A DNA stretch of 64,000 nucleotides from Alistipes sp. (GTDB taxonomy: Bacteria; Bacteroidota; Bacteroidia; Bacteroidales; Rikenellaceae): positions 62,001-126,000 of the forward strand of contig JAFSBY010000044.1 of the NCBI GenBank assembly GCA_017437045.1, written 5' to 3'. The notes beneath the pieces were generated by a model, which had not been told where the DNA came from, made no database searches, and saw only the letters and a list, made by a program, of their open reading frames with translations. A program made the position numbers and the translations under genes. Of this stretch, positions 43,463 through 52,448 are shown in pieces (positions within the stretch are counted from its first letter, which is position 1; the number at the start of each line of letters is the position of its first letter).

Positions 43463-44150
43463 ACGCCTCTATCTTCAATAACTCTTCGATCGGTATGACC
43501 CGATAACCCTGCTCACGCAGCCCCACGAGCAGTTGTTCGAGCAGGCGATCGGCCTCGGGCAGTCGGTCGTGCAACAGAATCACCGCTCCCGGATGCAGGC
43601 GTTTCAGCACCCGTCGGCAGACCTCCTCGCGGCTTCGGCGCATCACCGTATCGAGCGAGCGGATACTCCACCCCACCACCGTATAGCCGGCTTTGCGCAC
43701 CGCCCGTCCGATCGACGGATTCGTTACACCAAACGGCGGACGAAACAACCGCATTTTCAGCCCCGTAGCACGCTCCGCAGCCTCCTCCGTCAGTTGCAAC
43801 TCACGGCTCACGGCACGGCGGCTCTGCAGGGCGAAGGTCGGCCGATGGAGGTAGCTGTGGCCACCGATCGTATGTCCCTGCGCCACCAGACGACGCACCA
43901 GCTCCGGATGACGTTCGATCTGCTCGCCCACCAAAAAGAAGGTGGCCGGTACCCGATGACGACCCAAGACCTCCAACACACGCTCGGTCATCGTCTCGTG
44001 CGGCCCATCATCAAAGGTCAGGGCCACGACCTGCTCCTGCACACGACCACGGCAACGGCTTCGCAGATAGACACCGCTCCCGATATCACTCGATGCCCAC
44101 CCCAAAAAGAGGAGCACCAACAAGATCGCTATGGCTATCAGCCAACCCAT
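43452..44150 (-). CDS. polysaccharide deacetylase (NodB-domain) family protein
   Basis: A 232-residue CE4-type enzyme. An N-terminal membrane helix (LIAIAILLVLLFLGWAS) is followed by the NodB domain: TFDDGPHE with the catalytic Asp and a metal Asp, HSYLHRP with two metal His residues, FRPPFGVTN, and LLHDRLPEAD near the end. All metal ligands are present, so it should be an active deacetylase on the outer face of the inner membrane. Its target in this pathway is unknown. It could deacylate the sugar added by the GT2 enzyme. It overlaps both neighbours, 13 and 11 bases. Confidence 0.83.
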   Translation of the reverse strand: MGWLIAIAILLVLLFLGWASSDIGSGVYLRSRCRGRVQEQVVALTFDDGPHETMTERVLEVLGRHRVPATFFLVGEQIERHPELVRRLVAQGHTIGGHSYLHRPTFALQSRRAVSRELQLTEEAAERATGLKMRLFRPPFGVTNPSIGRAVRKAGYTVVGWSIRSLDTVMRRSREEVCRRVLKRLHPGAVILLHDRLPEADRLLEQLLVGLREQGYRVIPIEELLKIEAYEK

Positions 44151-44953
44151 CGCACACGAATCACAGCAGGCGATGCCTCCTGATAGGCATTATAGACGAT
44201 CACCTCCGGCGTGCCCTGCTCGATCAGCTCAACCGCCTTGCGGAAGGCTTGTGCCGAGGCTGTCGGGTAGCACCCTGCGATCGACCAATCGTTCCAAATC
44301 ACCTTTGTTCGCTCATCCGTAGCGTAGCGAGCATGCACCGCGGCGGCATCCAGCCCCTCCGACGGGAAGTCGATCCCTGCCACTTCGGCTACGCTATGCT
44401 CCGTCTGACAGGCCGTGAGCAGCGCAAAGACAGCACCCTCGCCATCTTTCCACGTGCGGAATAGCCCCATACGCTCCATGATGCGATGTTGCGAAGGGGT
44501 CATCTCGTCAAAAGCACCCACCAACATCTGCGCTCCCTGGCCATCCGCTGCCCGCATCAAAGCATCGAGCAAGGCATCCTCAAAGCTATGACCACGGTGC
44601 ACGTAGGTCACGTTGTAGCAATGGTTATGGCGCAACAAAGCCACCTGACCACCCACCGTATTGAAGGTCGATTGGATGAACGGGGTCGGATTGAGTAACT
44701 GCTCCTGTTCGCTAATCAGATTTCGCAAGAAGCGTTCGCTATCGGCCAAACACCCCCAACCCGTAGCTGTCAGGATCGTATCGAGCCCATCAATTTGCTC
44801 TACACCACCCACACACTCCACAGCCGTCGAAACGGCCATCTTCACGACGCGGCTCATGCGACGACGCATCGCAGCATCGGGGATCAGTTGTTTCAGATCG
44901 GTCGTCACCTCCCGATCGGTCATCACGCGTTGAACAAAGCACCTCATACGCAT
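44138..44953 (-). CDS. ketosynthase-like chain length factor (catalytic Cys lost)
   Basis: A 271-residue thiolase-fold protein that resembles the N-terminal half of beta-ketoacyl synthases: TATGWGCLADSERFLRNL, then FIQSTFNTVGGQVALLRH and GHSFEDALLDALM. There is no ACSS-type catalytic Cys and no HGT or GH motif, and it is about 130 residues short of a ketosynthase. This matches the chain length factor subunits (ApeC-like) that pair with an active ketosynthase. It lies 3 bases after the active ketosynthase gene at 44957, its likely partner. Confidence 0.78.
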   Translation of the reverse strand: MRMRCFVQRVMTDREVTTDLKQLIPDAAMRRRMSRVVKMAVSTAVECVGGVEQIDGLDTILTATGWGCLADSERFLRNLISEQEQLLNPTPFIQSTFNTVGGQVALLRHNHCYNVTYVHRGHSFEDALLDALMRAADGQGAQMLVGAFDEMTPSQHRIMERMGLFRTWKDGEGAVFALLTACQTEHSVAEVAGIDFPSEGLDAAAVHARYATDERTKVIWNDWSIAGCYPTASAQAFRKAVELIEQGTPEVIVYNAYQEASPAVIRVRWVG

Positions 44954-44956
44954 CTG

Positions 44957-46132
44957 CTATTTTGTAAAGACCACTGACGAACAGTTTCCACCAAAGCCAA
45001 ACGAATTGGAGACCACACAACGCAGATCGACCCCTTCGCACAGCTGTTGCACGGGAGTCAATCCCAGCTCAGCAATCGGCGTGGTGAAATGCAGGTTGGG
45101 GAAGATCATTCCGTGGCGCATCATCAAGGCCGAGAAGACCGCTTCAACACCACCGGCTGCTGCCAACGTATGGCCCGTAAAGCCTTTGGTCGAGCTAAAA
45201 GGCGGCACTCGGTCGCCAAAAAGACGACGCATGGCAACCCCTTCCGACCGATCGTTGTTGGCCGTACCCGTGCCGTGTACATTGACATAGCTCACCGCAT
45301 CGGGCTCCACACCGGCCACTTGCAGGGCCTCCTGCATCGCCAAAAAGGCTCCATTGCCCTGCTCAGACGAGGCGGTCTGGTGGTGTGCATCGTTGCGATT
45401 GGCATAACCGGCCAACGTGCAATAGGGGTTCTCCACCTCCTCGGCACGTTGCAAGACCAGATAGCCGGCACCCTCGCCCAGATTCAGTCCGGCACGCCCC
45501 TCATCGAAGGGTCGGCACGGCTCGCTATCCAAAATCATGAGCGATTTGAAACCATTGAGCGTAAAGGCACTCAAGGCATCGGTTCCACCCACCACGCAAC
45601 AATCGACCACCCCATGGCGAATCAGGCGTGCGCCGGTCATCAAGGCATTGGCTGCCGATGAGCAGGCCGTGCTGATCGTCGTGCGATAGCCCGTAATGCC
45701 ACATTGCGCGGCAATCCACTCGGTGCTGGCTGCACAGTCGTGCATCTTCACCGCGCGCAACCGACCGCTGCGATCATCGGCCATGAAGGGTGCAAAAAAG
45801 TGCTCCGTCAGATCCATACCGCCCACCGAGGTCGCGCTGACCAGTCCAACCCGACCATGCGGTTGCAGGCCGGCATCGGCCAATGCCTCCCGCACGGCCA
45901 ATGCGCCCAGCAGTGCCGTACGCGAAACGGTCTGATCGGCCGGTAGGCCCAACTGTTCTTTGAGCGCATCGTTCGTCAGTCGAAGTTCGCCTACGGGCAA
46001 ACGATGGGTCGTACGAAGCACCGAAGGCTCCTTACTGATACCACTCCGACCGGCCCGAATGGCCTCCAGATGCGCCTCAACACCTACACCGAGAGCCGAG
46101 ACCACACCCACTCCGCTGACAACAATCTGCAT
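44957..46132 (-). CDS. beta-ketoacyl-ACP synthase of the aryl-polyene cluster
   Basis: A 391-residue KAS I/II-type enzyme that extends the polyketide chain by decarboxylative condensation. The catalytic triad is intact: Cys157 in ISTACSSAAN, His286 in NVHGTGT and His321 in KGFTGHTLAAAGG, plus the FGFGG loop at the C terminus. It starts 2 bases after the ACP gene and is followed by the Cys-less homologue, so a KS-CLF heterodimer acting on that ACP is likely. Confidence 0.92.
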   Translation of the reverse strand: MQIVVSGVGVVSALGVGVEAHLEAIRAGRSGISKEPSVLRTTHRLPVGELRLTNDALKEQLGLPADQTVSRTALLGALAVREALADAGLQPHGRVGLVSATSVGGMDLTEHFFAPFMADDRSGRLRAVKMHDCAASTEWIAAQCGITGYRTTISTACSSAANALMTGARLIRHGVVDCCVVGGTDALSAFTLNGFKSLMILDSEPCRPFDEGRAGLNLGEGAGYLVLQRAEEVENPYCTLAGYANRNDAHHQTASSEQGNGAFLAMQEALQVAGVEPDAVSYVNVHGTGTANNDRSEGVAMRRLFGDRVPPFSSTKGFTGHTLAAAGGVEAVFSALMMRHGMIFPNLHFTTPIAELGLTPVQQLCEGVDLRCVVSNSFGFGGNCSSVVFTK

Positions 46133-46134
46133 GG

Positions 46135-46395
46135 CTATTTTCGATTTTGCATCACATACTCGGCCAACGTCTTGACCGAATAGAAGACCGGTTTGGCCTC
46201 GGCCGAGTTGGCCAGACGTACGCCGTAGTTCTTCTCCAGGATCAGGATGATCTCCAGGGCGTCGATCGAATCCAGACCCAGACCCTCACCGAAGAGCGGT
46301 GCCTCGGCATCAATATCTTCGGGCGTGATATCCTCCAAATTGAGCTCCTCGATCAGGTGCTCCTTCAATTCTTGAATCAGTTGTTCCATAGTCAT
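46135..46395 (-). CDS. acyl carrier protein 1
   Basis: An 86-residue ACP. The phosphopantetheine site is Ser43 in GLGLDSIDALEI; the protein is acidic with the normal four-helix pattern. The DSID motif is characteristic of flexirubin and aryl-polyene ACPs. Located between two ketosynthase genes (5 and 2 bases apart), so it presumably carries the growing polyene. Confidence 0.9.
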   Translation of the reverse strand: MTMEQLIQELKEHLIEELNLEDITPEDIDAEAPLFGEGLGLDSIDALEIILILEKNYGVRLANSAEAKPVFYSVKTLAEYVMQNRK

Positions 46396-46400
46396 TTATA

Positions 46401-48089
46401 TTATACGTTTTTCAATAATTTCACCTCAAAATGCCACTTCTGGCCGATCTTCTCACACCAGCCGCAAATCACCTCGTCGGCACGATCGCGGGCAATGAGT
46501 TGGCGGGCATAACGTTCACACCAATCGCTCTGTTTGGGCTCGATGAAGAAGGTGTTATCCCCCTTGATGCGATGCCGAATCGCCATCTCTCCCATCGCCA
46601 CATTGGGCAACGTATAGACAAACACGGCCGGCGAAGTTCCCTCGGGAGCATGCTGATCGACCAATTGCTGGTGGGCCAGATCGGCCTCTAACGACGAGGC
46701 ACGATTCGACAAAATAATCGCTCTCCGCTCGGCTCCAACCTGCTCATCCAGCGGTACCTGACGCAGCAACTCCTCGACAGCGACATACACACCTTTGGCC
46801 AGGTCGCTCATCTTGTAGAAGCGCAAATTCTGCTCTCCAAAGGCGCGGAATCGGGCACGAATCATCTCGGCAAAGGGGCTTTCACCTTGTACCACCTCCG
46901 CGTGAGCCACCTCCGTAGCCGAACGCATAGCAGGTTGTTCTTCGACATCACAAGGCTCGCTTGCCGGGCCAAAGACGATCGCCGCATTGCATCCGCCAAA
47001 GCCCGAAGCCGTCTTCACGGCAAACGCCTTACGAATCGGTTGCGGAGCGGCAGCGACGGCTACCGGGCAGGGCGTTCCCAACTCCTCAAATCCTTGCGTG
47101 GCAAAGAGTTCTCCACGACGCAACTGCTCGATTGTCAAGATACTCTCCACCACACCCGAGGCACCCAGCGTATGGCCGATATAGCCCTTCAGGCTGTTGG
47201 TCGGGACATCCGACAGAGCGGCTACGGCCAAAGCCTTGCTCTCCATCTCGTCGTTATAGCGGGTTGCCGTGCCATGCGTATTGACACACCCCACCTCCTC
47301 CGGTGTTACGTGGGCTTCACGCAGGGCCTCGGTAATGGCCCAAGCCAACTCCTCTCCCGTACGCGAAGGACCGGAGATATGGTTCGCATCATTCGACACG
47401 ACACCCCCCAACAAAGCCACACAAGGCTCCGAGGCCAACGCCCGCTCGCGGGTCAGCAGCACAGCACCCACCGCCTCGCCCAGCGACAAACCATCGCGTG
47501 CAGCATCATACGGGCGGCACGGATTCGGACTGATCGACTTAAACGAGGCAAAACCCGAAGCGATAAACTCCGAGAGTTCATCACAGCCGGCCACAATCGC
47601 ATGGCGGTAAAGCCCCTCTTGCAGCAGGCGACGCGCTACCACAAAGGCTGAAACGCCTGATATACAAGCGTTCGAGATCACTACCGGCGCCGTCGTCATC
47701 CCAAAATGGGCTGCCAGCACCTCGGCCGAGGCATAGAGATAGGCCCTTTCGGGAGCCTCCGTCTGCCCCTCCAGCAGGGCGACATTACCCTTCGTAGTCG
47801 AGAGCACCAACAACGTATCCGGCCGATCGAGTGCCACACCCGACAAGCGGCTCACCTGCTCGATGGCATGCGCCAGCATCGCCTCAAAGCGGGTCAAACC
47901 GGCAATCGGGGCCACCTGATCGATCGTAGCGGTCGGCATGCCGAAGCGGGCATCATAGCGCAGACCGCTACGCCCCGAGGCCATCGCCTCACAGGTAGCC
48001 GTCAGATCGCCCAACGCCGTCTGCAAGCTATATGCACCTATATATATATTGGTATCAACCACTATCTCTTCAACCACTTTTGTTTCCAC
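46401..48089 (-). CDS. beta-ketoacyl synthase with a C-terminal ketosynthase-like half domain
   Basis: A 562-residue fusion. Residues 1-375 are a complete ketosynthase with Cys142 (SNACISGVSA), His272 (NTHGTAT) and His306 (GYIGHTLGASG). After a Glu/Ala-rich linker (376-410), residues 411-562 (SDLAKGVYVAVEELL, AIILSNRASSLEAD, VFVYTLPNVAMGEMAIRHR) look like the N-terminal half of another ketosynthase without a catalytic Cys, comparable to the CLF-like protein at 44138. The start overlaps the thioesterase gene by 28 bases; an internal GTG near residue 10 is an alternative start. Confidence 0.82.
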   Translation of the reverse strand: METKVVEEIVVDTNIYIGAYSLQTALGDLTATCEAMASGRSGLRYDARFGMPTATIDQVAPIAGLTRFEAMLAHAIEQVSRLSGVALDRPDTLLVLSTTKGNVALLEGQTEAPERAYLYASAEVLAAHFGMTTAPVVISNACISGVSAFVVARRLLQEGLYRHAIVAGCDELSEFIASGFASFKSISPNPCRPYDAARDGLSLGEAVGAVLLTRERALASEPCVALLGGVVSNDANHISGPSRTGEELAWAITEALREAHVTPEEVGCVNTHGTATRYNDEMESKALAVAALSDVPTNSLKGYIGHTLGASGVVESILTIEQLRRGELFATQGFEELGTPCPVAVAAAPQPIRKAFAVKTASGFGGCNAAIVFGPASEPCDVEEQPAMRSATEVAHAEVVQGESPFAEMIRARFRAFGEQNLRFYKMSDLAKGVYVAVEELLRQVPLDEQVGAERRAIILSNRASSLEADLAHQQLVDQHAPEGTSPAVFVYTLPNVAMGEMAIRHRIKGDNTFFIEPKQSDWCERYARQLIARDRADEVICGWCEKIGQKWHFEVKLLKNV

Positions 48090-48508
48090 GCCTCGTAAAA
48101 AGCCGGCGTATTGAGGCTCATCTCCCCACCGGCCTCCACAAAGACCTGCATCGAACTGCCTCGCGCTACTACGGCTCCATCTCGATCACGACGTACCGTA
48201 TATTCAAAGCAGAGTTTGGCCGCATCGCTGGCGATGTAGCGGGTCTCGACCGTAGCCGTATCATTGACCGTCAGCGGAGCAATATACTGCACCTGAAGAT
48301 CGACAATCGGCGCTGTATAGCCATTGTGGTAGAAATCCATGTAACCGATACCGGGATAGGTACGGCCAAAGGCTTCGCGTCCATCCTCGAAATAGCGGAC
48401 ATAGACCCCATGCCAGACCACCTGCATCGAATCTACCTCGCTGAAGCGAACCTGCACGGTGGTTGTGGTCGAGAGGGCCACCTCACCCATATTACGTCTG
48501 CGTCTCAT
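48062..48508 (-). CDS. YbgC/4HBT-type acyl thioesterase
   Basis: A 148-residue hotdog thioesterase of the 4-hydroxybenzoyl-CoA type. The signature VRFSEVDSMQVVWHGVYVRYFEDGR contains the Asp and the WHxxYxxxFE arrangement of active YbgC enzymes. It probably hydrolyses stalled or finished acyl-ACP/CoA in the pathway (ApeK-like). The ATG at 48508 is taken as start. A GTG 6 bases earlier and an ATG 18 bases later are possible, and none has a strong ribosome site. Confidence 0.82.
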   Translation of the reverse strand: MRRRRNMGEVALSTTTTVQVRFSEVDSMQVVWHGVYVRYFEDGREAFGRTYPGIGYMDFYHNGYTAPIVDLQVQYIAPLTVNDTATVETRYIASDAAKLCFEYTVRRDRDGAVVARGSSMQVFVEAGGEMSLNTPAFYEAWKQKWLKR

Positions 48509-48515
48509 CTGCACT

Positions 48516-48938
48516 TTATATATCCAAAAAAATCTTCATCCGACAGGTAGCAATCGGCTCACCTGCCACACAACACTCTGCCTCGATCAAGGTCACCTGA
48601 AAGACCTCCTGCACGATGCGGATCGAGGTCTCGATCCGATCACCGACCTGCGGCCATTGCTTCACCTCGAGTTTATTGACCGAGCCGATAAATCCTAAAG
48701 GCACCTCCTTGTCCTGCTCACGAAACAGATAACCCACACGGGCGGCAGCCGATTGAGCGATATGCTCGATCAAACCGCACTCGCTCATCTGCCCCTCGTC
48801 CACAAAGATATTCTCCTCCGAGACGGTCAAGCGGCTATGCGACACCCCCTCCTCGTCGATGCCGGCAAAGCCATCGACCATCACAATGGGGGCTCGTTGC
48901 GGAATCAGATCCACGATAGCATATTGCGATGCCTCCAT
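48516..48938 (-). CDS. FabA/FabZ-like hotdog dehydratase subunit retaining the catalytic Glu (ApeP-like)
   Basis: A 140-residue hotdog protein. LIPQRAPIVMVDGF opens the domain as in FabZ and ApeP proteins. The helix GLIEHIAQSAAARVGY keeps the acidic residue of the dehydratase site, but the segment normally holding GHFP reads VDEGQMSECG, so the catalytic His is absent. That complements the protein at 42474, which has His but no Glu. The gene lies 6 bases from the O-methyltransferase gene and overlaps nothing. Confidence 0.8.
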   Translation of the reverse strand: MEASQYAIVDLIPQRAPIVMVDGFAGIDEEGVSHSRLTVSEENIFVDEGQMSECGLIEHIAQSAAARVGYLFREQDKEVPLGFIGSVNKLEVKQWPQVGDRIETSIRIVQEVFQVTLIEAECCVAGEPIATCRMKIFLDI

Positions 48939-48944
48939 AGATCG

Positions 48945-50045
48945 TTACGCGTTGCGTCGTTTGCAAATCAAAATCGAGTGACCCAAGCCCAGACCGTCGA
49001 TGCACTGCTCCACCTCTAAACCGGCAGCCTCGATGCAACGGATCATGTCGTCCGAGTGGTACATCTTGCTGTTGCCGTTGGCCATAGCCGTGAAATAGAT
49101 GCTCGTCAAGGTCAGGCAGTAGGCTGCCGTCTCAAAACGCTGACGATCCCAGAAGGTCTCCATCACATAGAGGCGGCTATGCTCGTCCATCGAGGCCGCT
49201 GCGCGACGGCAGATACTCGTCACCTCCTCCTCCGAGAAGCAATCGAGGAACTGGCTCATCCAGATCACATCGAAAGCCGGCGTGGGGAAGGCCGTAGCCT
49301 CATCGAGCAGGTTGCAGCCATAACCATGGATGCGCTCGGCACCGGGTTTTCCGGCCGTCTCGCGGCGCATCATATCGAGTTGCTGCGGCAGATCCATGAT
49401 CGTCACCTCCACCTCGGGGTTATAGCCCACACACTGCATTGCCCAACGGCCCGTATTGCCACCCACATCGAGCAGGCGACGCACCTTCCGCTCGCCATCG
49501 AAGACGATCTTCAGAGCCGCCTCAAACGACTCATCCGAATAGAAGTGGTCGAACCCAAACCAGCTGCGCTGCACCTCCTCGGGCAGGCTCGAGAGCCCCT
49601 CGTAGATCGTCGGCCACTGACCAAAGACCTTCAGACCGGCCGGACGCCCCTCGTCGAGTGCCTCCTCCAGATGGAACAAACCCAGGTAATTCACATCGTG
49701 GTTGAAGTCGAGGTTGGCACGTGCCATGCGGTCGTTGAGCAGGAACCAACCCGCCTTCGAGAGGCGGTAGCGATCCTCCTCGACGAGCACCGTGCCGATC
49801 GAGAGCGACGCCTCGAGCAGCACCTGGGCCGCATAGTTCGAGAGACCGGCAGCCTGTGCGATGGCTTGTTGCGTAGCACCCTCACGGTGGTCGGCCAGGT
49901 AGGCCAAGATACCACGCTTGAGCATCAGGCGCGAAACCTGAAAGACAACCGGAGCAAAGGCGATCTCCTCGGCACGACGTTGTGCCTCAAGGGCCGACTG
50001 CTGCTCGTGGCCGTAAATCTTTTCTAAAGAAGGGGTTAATTTCAT
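48945..50045 (-). CDS. SAM-dependent O-methyltransferase
   Basis: A 366-residue two-domain methyltransferase. The N-terminal winged-helix dimerisation domain (ATQQAIAQAAGLSNYAAQVLLEASLS) is followed by the catalytic Rossmann domain with SAM motif LLDVGGNTGRWA, MDLPQQLDM, and VIWMSQFLDCFSEEEV. This is the architecture of plant-type and polyketide O-methyltransferases. It may methylate the aryl hydroxyl or a carboxyl of the polyene. The usual catalytic His of the family is not obvious at FLDCFSEEE. Confidence 0.85.
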   Translation of the reverse strand: MKLTPSLEKIYGHEQQSALEAQRRAEEIAFAPVVFQVSRLMLKRGILAYLADHREGATQQAIAQAAGLSNYAAQVLLEASLSIGTVLVEEDRYRLSKAGWFLLNDRMARANLDFNHDVNYLGLFHLEEALDEGRPAGLKVFGQWPTIYEGLSSLPEEVQRSWFGFDHFYSDESFEAALKIVFDGERKVRRLLDVGGNTGRWAMQCVGYNPEVEVTIMDLPQQLDMMRRETAGKPGAERIHGYGCNLLDEATAFPTPAFDVIWMSQFLDCFSEEEVTSICRRAAASMDEHSRLYVMETFWDRQRFETAAYCLTLTSIYFTAMANGNSKMYHSDDMIRCIEAAGLEVEQCIDGLGLGHSILICKRRNA

Positions 50046-50065
50046 CGTTTTTTATCTGTCTATAT

Positions 50066-50956
50066 TTATTCTTTCCAATAGGGATAGAGGTTGAACCATT
50101 GGTAGGGGTAGATGGCCAACAACTCTTCGAGCGAAGCGGCATAGCGCGTCATCAAGGCCTTCGGCTCGAGCTTCTCGCCCGACGAGACCATCGTAAATCG
50201 GAATCGGTAGGTCCGTCGCTTCTCGCGCATGGCGTAGTAGAAGACCACCGGCACCCGACACTTGGCCGCAATCAGGAAGGGACCTCGCGGCATCATCGCC
50301 GGAGCCCCCAGCAGGCTCACCTCCTCGGCCGAGTTCATGTCGAGCGGACGATCGCCGTTGAAGCAGACATATTCGCCGGCATTGAGCGCGATCTTCATCT
50401 GCAACAGGGCCTCGATCGGATCCTCCTGGACCGAGATGATCTTATAGTCGTGGCCGCCCGCCTCTTCCTGCTCCAGCACCTCCTTGATGCGCTGATGCTC
50501 GGCATCGTACATCACGATGTTGATCTTCTTGCCATAGCCCCCGAAAAAGGCGGCTCCGGCCTCCCACATGCCGACATGAGCACCGATCATCACCACGCCG
50601 CGACCGCTGTCAATCACCTCCAAAAAGGGATCGTAGTTATCGAAGACAAAGTGATACTTATCCACCATGCCGCTGCGCAAAGCCAGGCGGTCGATGAGCG
50701 TCTGTCCGAAGCTGTAGTAGTGGCGATACAACGCCACTAAAGCACGACAACGCCCCAGATGCCGGCGCCGACGATGATATCGCCAGACGGCACGAGTGGC
50801 GCGTGGTGCAAAGGGGATGAAATAGAGCACTATAAAGGCCATGCAGGCATAAGCTCCGCGCACCCCCAGAAAACGGAGCGCGCCAACGAAGAAGAGGTAA
50901 CCCCATCGTCCGCCGCGCGACTTCCCGCTCCAGGATTTGGCTGCTCGATTAGCCAT
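50066..50956 (-). CDS. LpxL/HtrB-like lysophospholipid acyltransferase
   Basis: A 296-residue membrane-associated acyltransferase of the lipid A late-acyltransferase type. The hydrophobic N terminus (LRFLGVRGAYACMAFIVLYFIP) is followed by GAHVGMWEAGAAFFGG, which carries the His of the Hx4D/E motif, and a later GDRPLDMNSAEEVSLLG block. It probably transfers the polyene acyl group from an ACP to a lipid or sugar acceptor (ApeD-like role). The ATG at 50956 overlaps the ACP stop by 8 bases and is preferred to an upstream start inside the ACP gene. Confidence 0.82.
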   Translation of the reverse strand: MANRAAKSWSGKSRGGRWGYLFFVGALRFLGVRGAYACMAFIVLYFIPFAPRATRAVWRYHRRRRHLGRCRALVALYRHYYSFGQTLIDRLALRSGMVDKYHFVFDNYDPFLEVIDSGRGVVMIGAHVGMWEAGAAFFGGYGKKINIVMYDAEHQRIKEVLEQEEAGGHDYKIISVQEDPIEALLQMKIALNAGEYVCFNGDRPLDMNSAEEVSLLGAPAMMPRGPFLIAAKCRVPVVFYYAMREKRRTYRFRFTMVSSGEKLEPKALMTRYAASLEELLAIYPYQWFNLYPYWKE

Positions 50957-51194
50957 TGATCTTCTTCCACAACATCTCGTAGAAGTCACCGAAGGTGGCA
51001 ACACCCACGAAGTCGGGGCCGGTCAATGTTACGCCAAAGTTTTGCTCGATGAGTACAACCACATCGACCAGGTCGAGGCTGTCGAGACCGAGCGTCTCTT
51101 TCAACAAGGCATCGGGAGTAATGGTCGTACCGTCAATCTCGAACTCCTCGGCCAGCACTTCGTTTGCTTTTGCAATAAACTCTTCTTTTGTCAT
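50949..51194 (-). CDS. acyl carrier protein 2
   Basis: An 81-residue ACP with phosphopantetheine site Ser39 in TLGLDSLDLVDV. It differs clearly from ACP 1 (DSIDAL). It lies between a ketosynthase gene (26 bases) and an acyltransferase gene (8-base overlap), suggesting that it serves that pair. Confidence 0.9.
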   Translation of the reverse strand: MTKEEFIAKANEVLAEEFEIDGTTITPDALLKETLGLDSLDLVDVVVLIEQNFGVTLTGPDFVGVATFGDFYEMLWKKING

Positions 51195-51220
51195 TTTTAT
51201 TCAGGGTTTCTTTTTGTTTG

Positions 51221-52444
51221 TTATTGAAATTTCTTGATAATCAGCGTTGAATTGGTACCTCCGAAGCCAAACGAGTTGCTCAGGAACGTATCGAACGACC
51301 GATCGACACGCTCACGCGGAATGTTGAGCAGTGCCGAAGCTTCGTCCGGCTCCTCGAAGTTCAGGTTCGGGGCGATGAAGTTGTTCTGCATCATCAGCAT
51401 CGAGTAGATCACCTCGCTGGCTCCGGCCATCCACATCTCGTGGCCCGTGAAGGATTTGGTCGAGGTCACCAACGGACGGTGCTCACCAAAGGCCTCGGCA
51501 ATGGCGCGTGCCTCGTTCAGATCGCCCAGCGGGGTCGATGTGGCGTGTGCATTCACGTAGTCGATCGCAGCGGGCTCGATCCCGGCATCGCGGATTGCCA
51601 TGCGTAGCGAGCGGGCCGGACCATCGACATTCGGCACCGAGATATGGTCGCCATTCGACGAGAAACCATAGCCGATCACCTCACCCAGAATCGTTGCACC
51701 GCGCTTCACGGCCGACTCATAGCTCTCCAGAATCACCGTCGCTGCACCACCACTCGGCACCAGACCGTCACGATTCTTATCAAACGGACGCGAAGCCTTC
51801 GTCGGCTCATCCTCGCGGATCGAGAAGGCATTCAGGGCATCGAAATTACCCATCGAATAGACATTGACCTCCTCGGCACCACCACACAGCACGCACTCCT
51901 GCAAACCCTGCTTGATGAGCATATAGCCCATGCCGATTGCATGCGAACCGCTGGCGCAAGCACCCGAGACCGTGAAGTTGATACCGCGCAGGTTGAAGAT
52001 CGTCGAGAGGTTCATCGTGATGGTCGAGTTCATCGACTGGAAGATATTACCCGACCCTACCAACGCCGTCGTCTTCTTGGCGCGAATCACATCCACACCC
52101 GTAATGACCGCCTCGGCGCTGCTATCGTTACCGTAGAGGATACCCACCTCATGTTCGGCGAGGAACTGCTCGTCGATACCGGCTTGAGCCATCGCCTCGA
52201 CCGTAGCCATATAGGCATACTGGCCGTGCTCGGGCAGGCACAAACGCTGGCGGCGATCCAGCATTCCCTTCAGATTGGGTTTCTCGAGCAGACCGCACAA
52301 CGACGAGCGATAGCCCATCTCCTTGCGAGCCGGATCCAGCCCGATACCCGAACGACCCTCGTAGAGCGAACGGGTCACCTCTTCCTTATTTTTTCCGATG
52401 CAGGAATAGATACCCATTCCCGTGATCACTACTCTGTTATTCAT
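51221..52444 (-). CDS. beta-ketoacyl-ACP synthase II-type enzyme
   Basis: A 407-residue FabF-like ketosynthase. The triad is Cys163 (SGACASGSHA), His300 (NAHATSTPLGD) and His335 (SFTGHEMWMAG), and the C terminus keeps SNSFGFGGTNS. It is the third active ketosynthase of the operon and is next to ACP 2. The open frame starts 24 bases earlier inside fabG. The ATG at 52444 (MNNRVVITGMG) gives the standard N terminus, 4 bases after the preceding stop. Confidence 0.92.
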   Translation of the reverse strand: MNNRVVITGMGIYSCIGKNKEEVTRSLYEGRSGIGLDPARKEMGYRSSLCGLLEKPNLKGMLDRRQRLCLPEHGQYAYMATVEAMAQAGIDEQFLAEHEVGILYGNDSSAEAVITGVDVIRAKKTTALVGSGNIFQSMNSTITMNLSTIFNLRGINFTVSGACASGSHAIGMGYMLIKQGLQECVLCGGAEEVNVYSMGNFDALNAFSIREDEPTKASRPFDKNRDGLVPSGGAATVILESYESAVKRGATILGEVIGYGFSSNGDHISVPNVDGPARSLRMAIRDAGIEPAAIDYVNAHATSTPLGDLNEARAIAEAFGEHRPLVTSTKSFTGHEMWMAGASEVIYSMLMMQNNFIAPNLNFEEPDEASALLNIPRERVDRSFDTFLSNSFGFGGTNSTLIIKKFQ

Positions 52445-52448
52445 CGAT

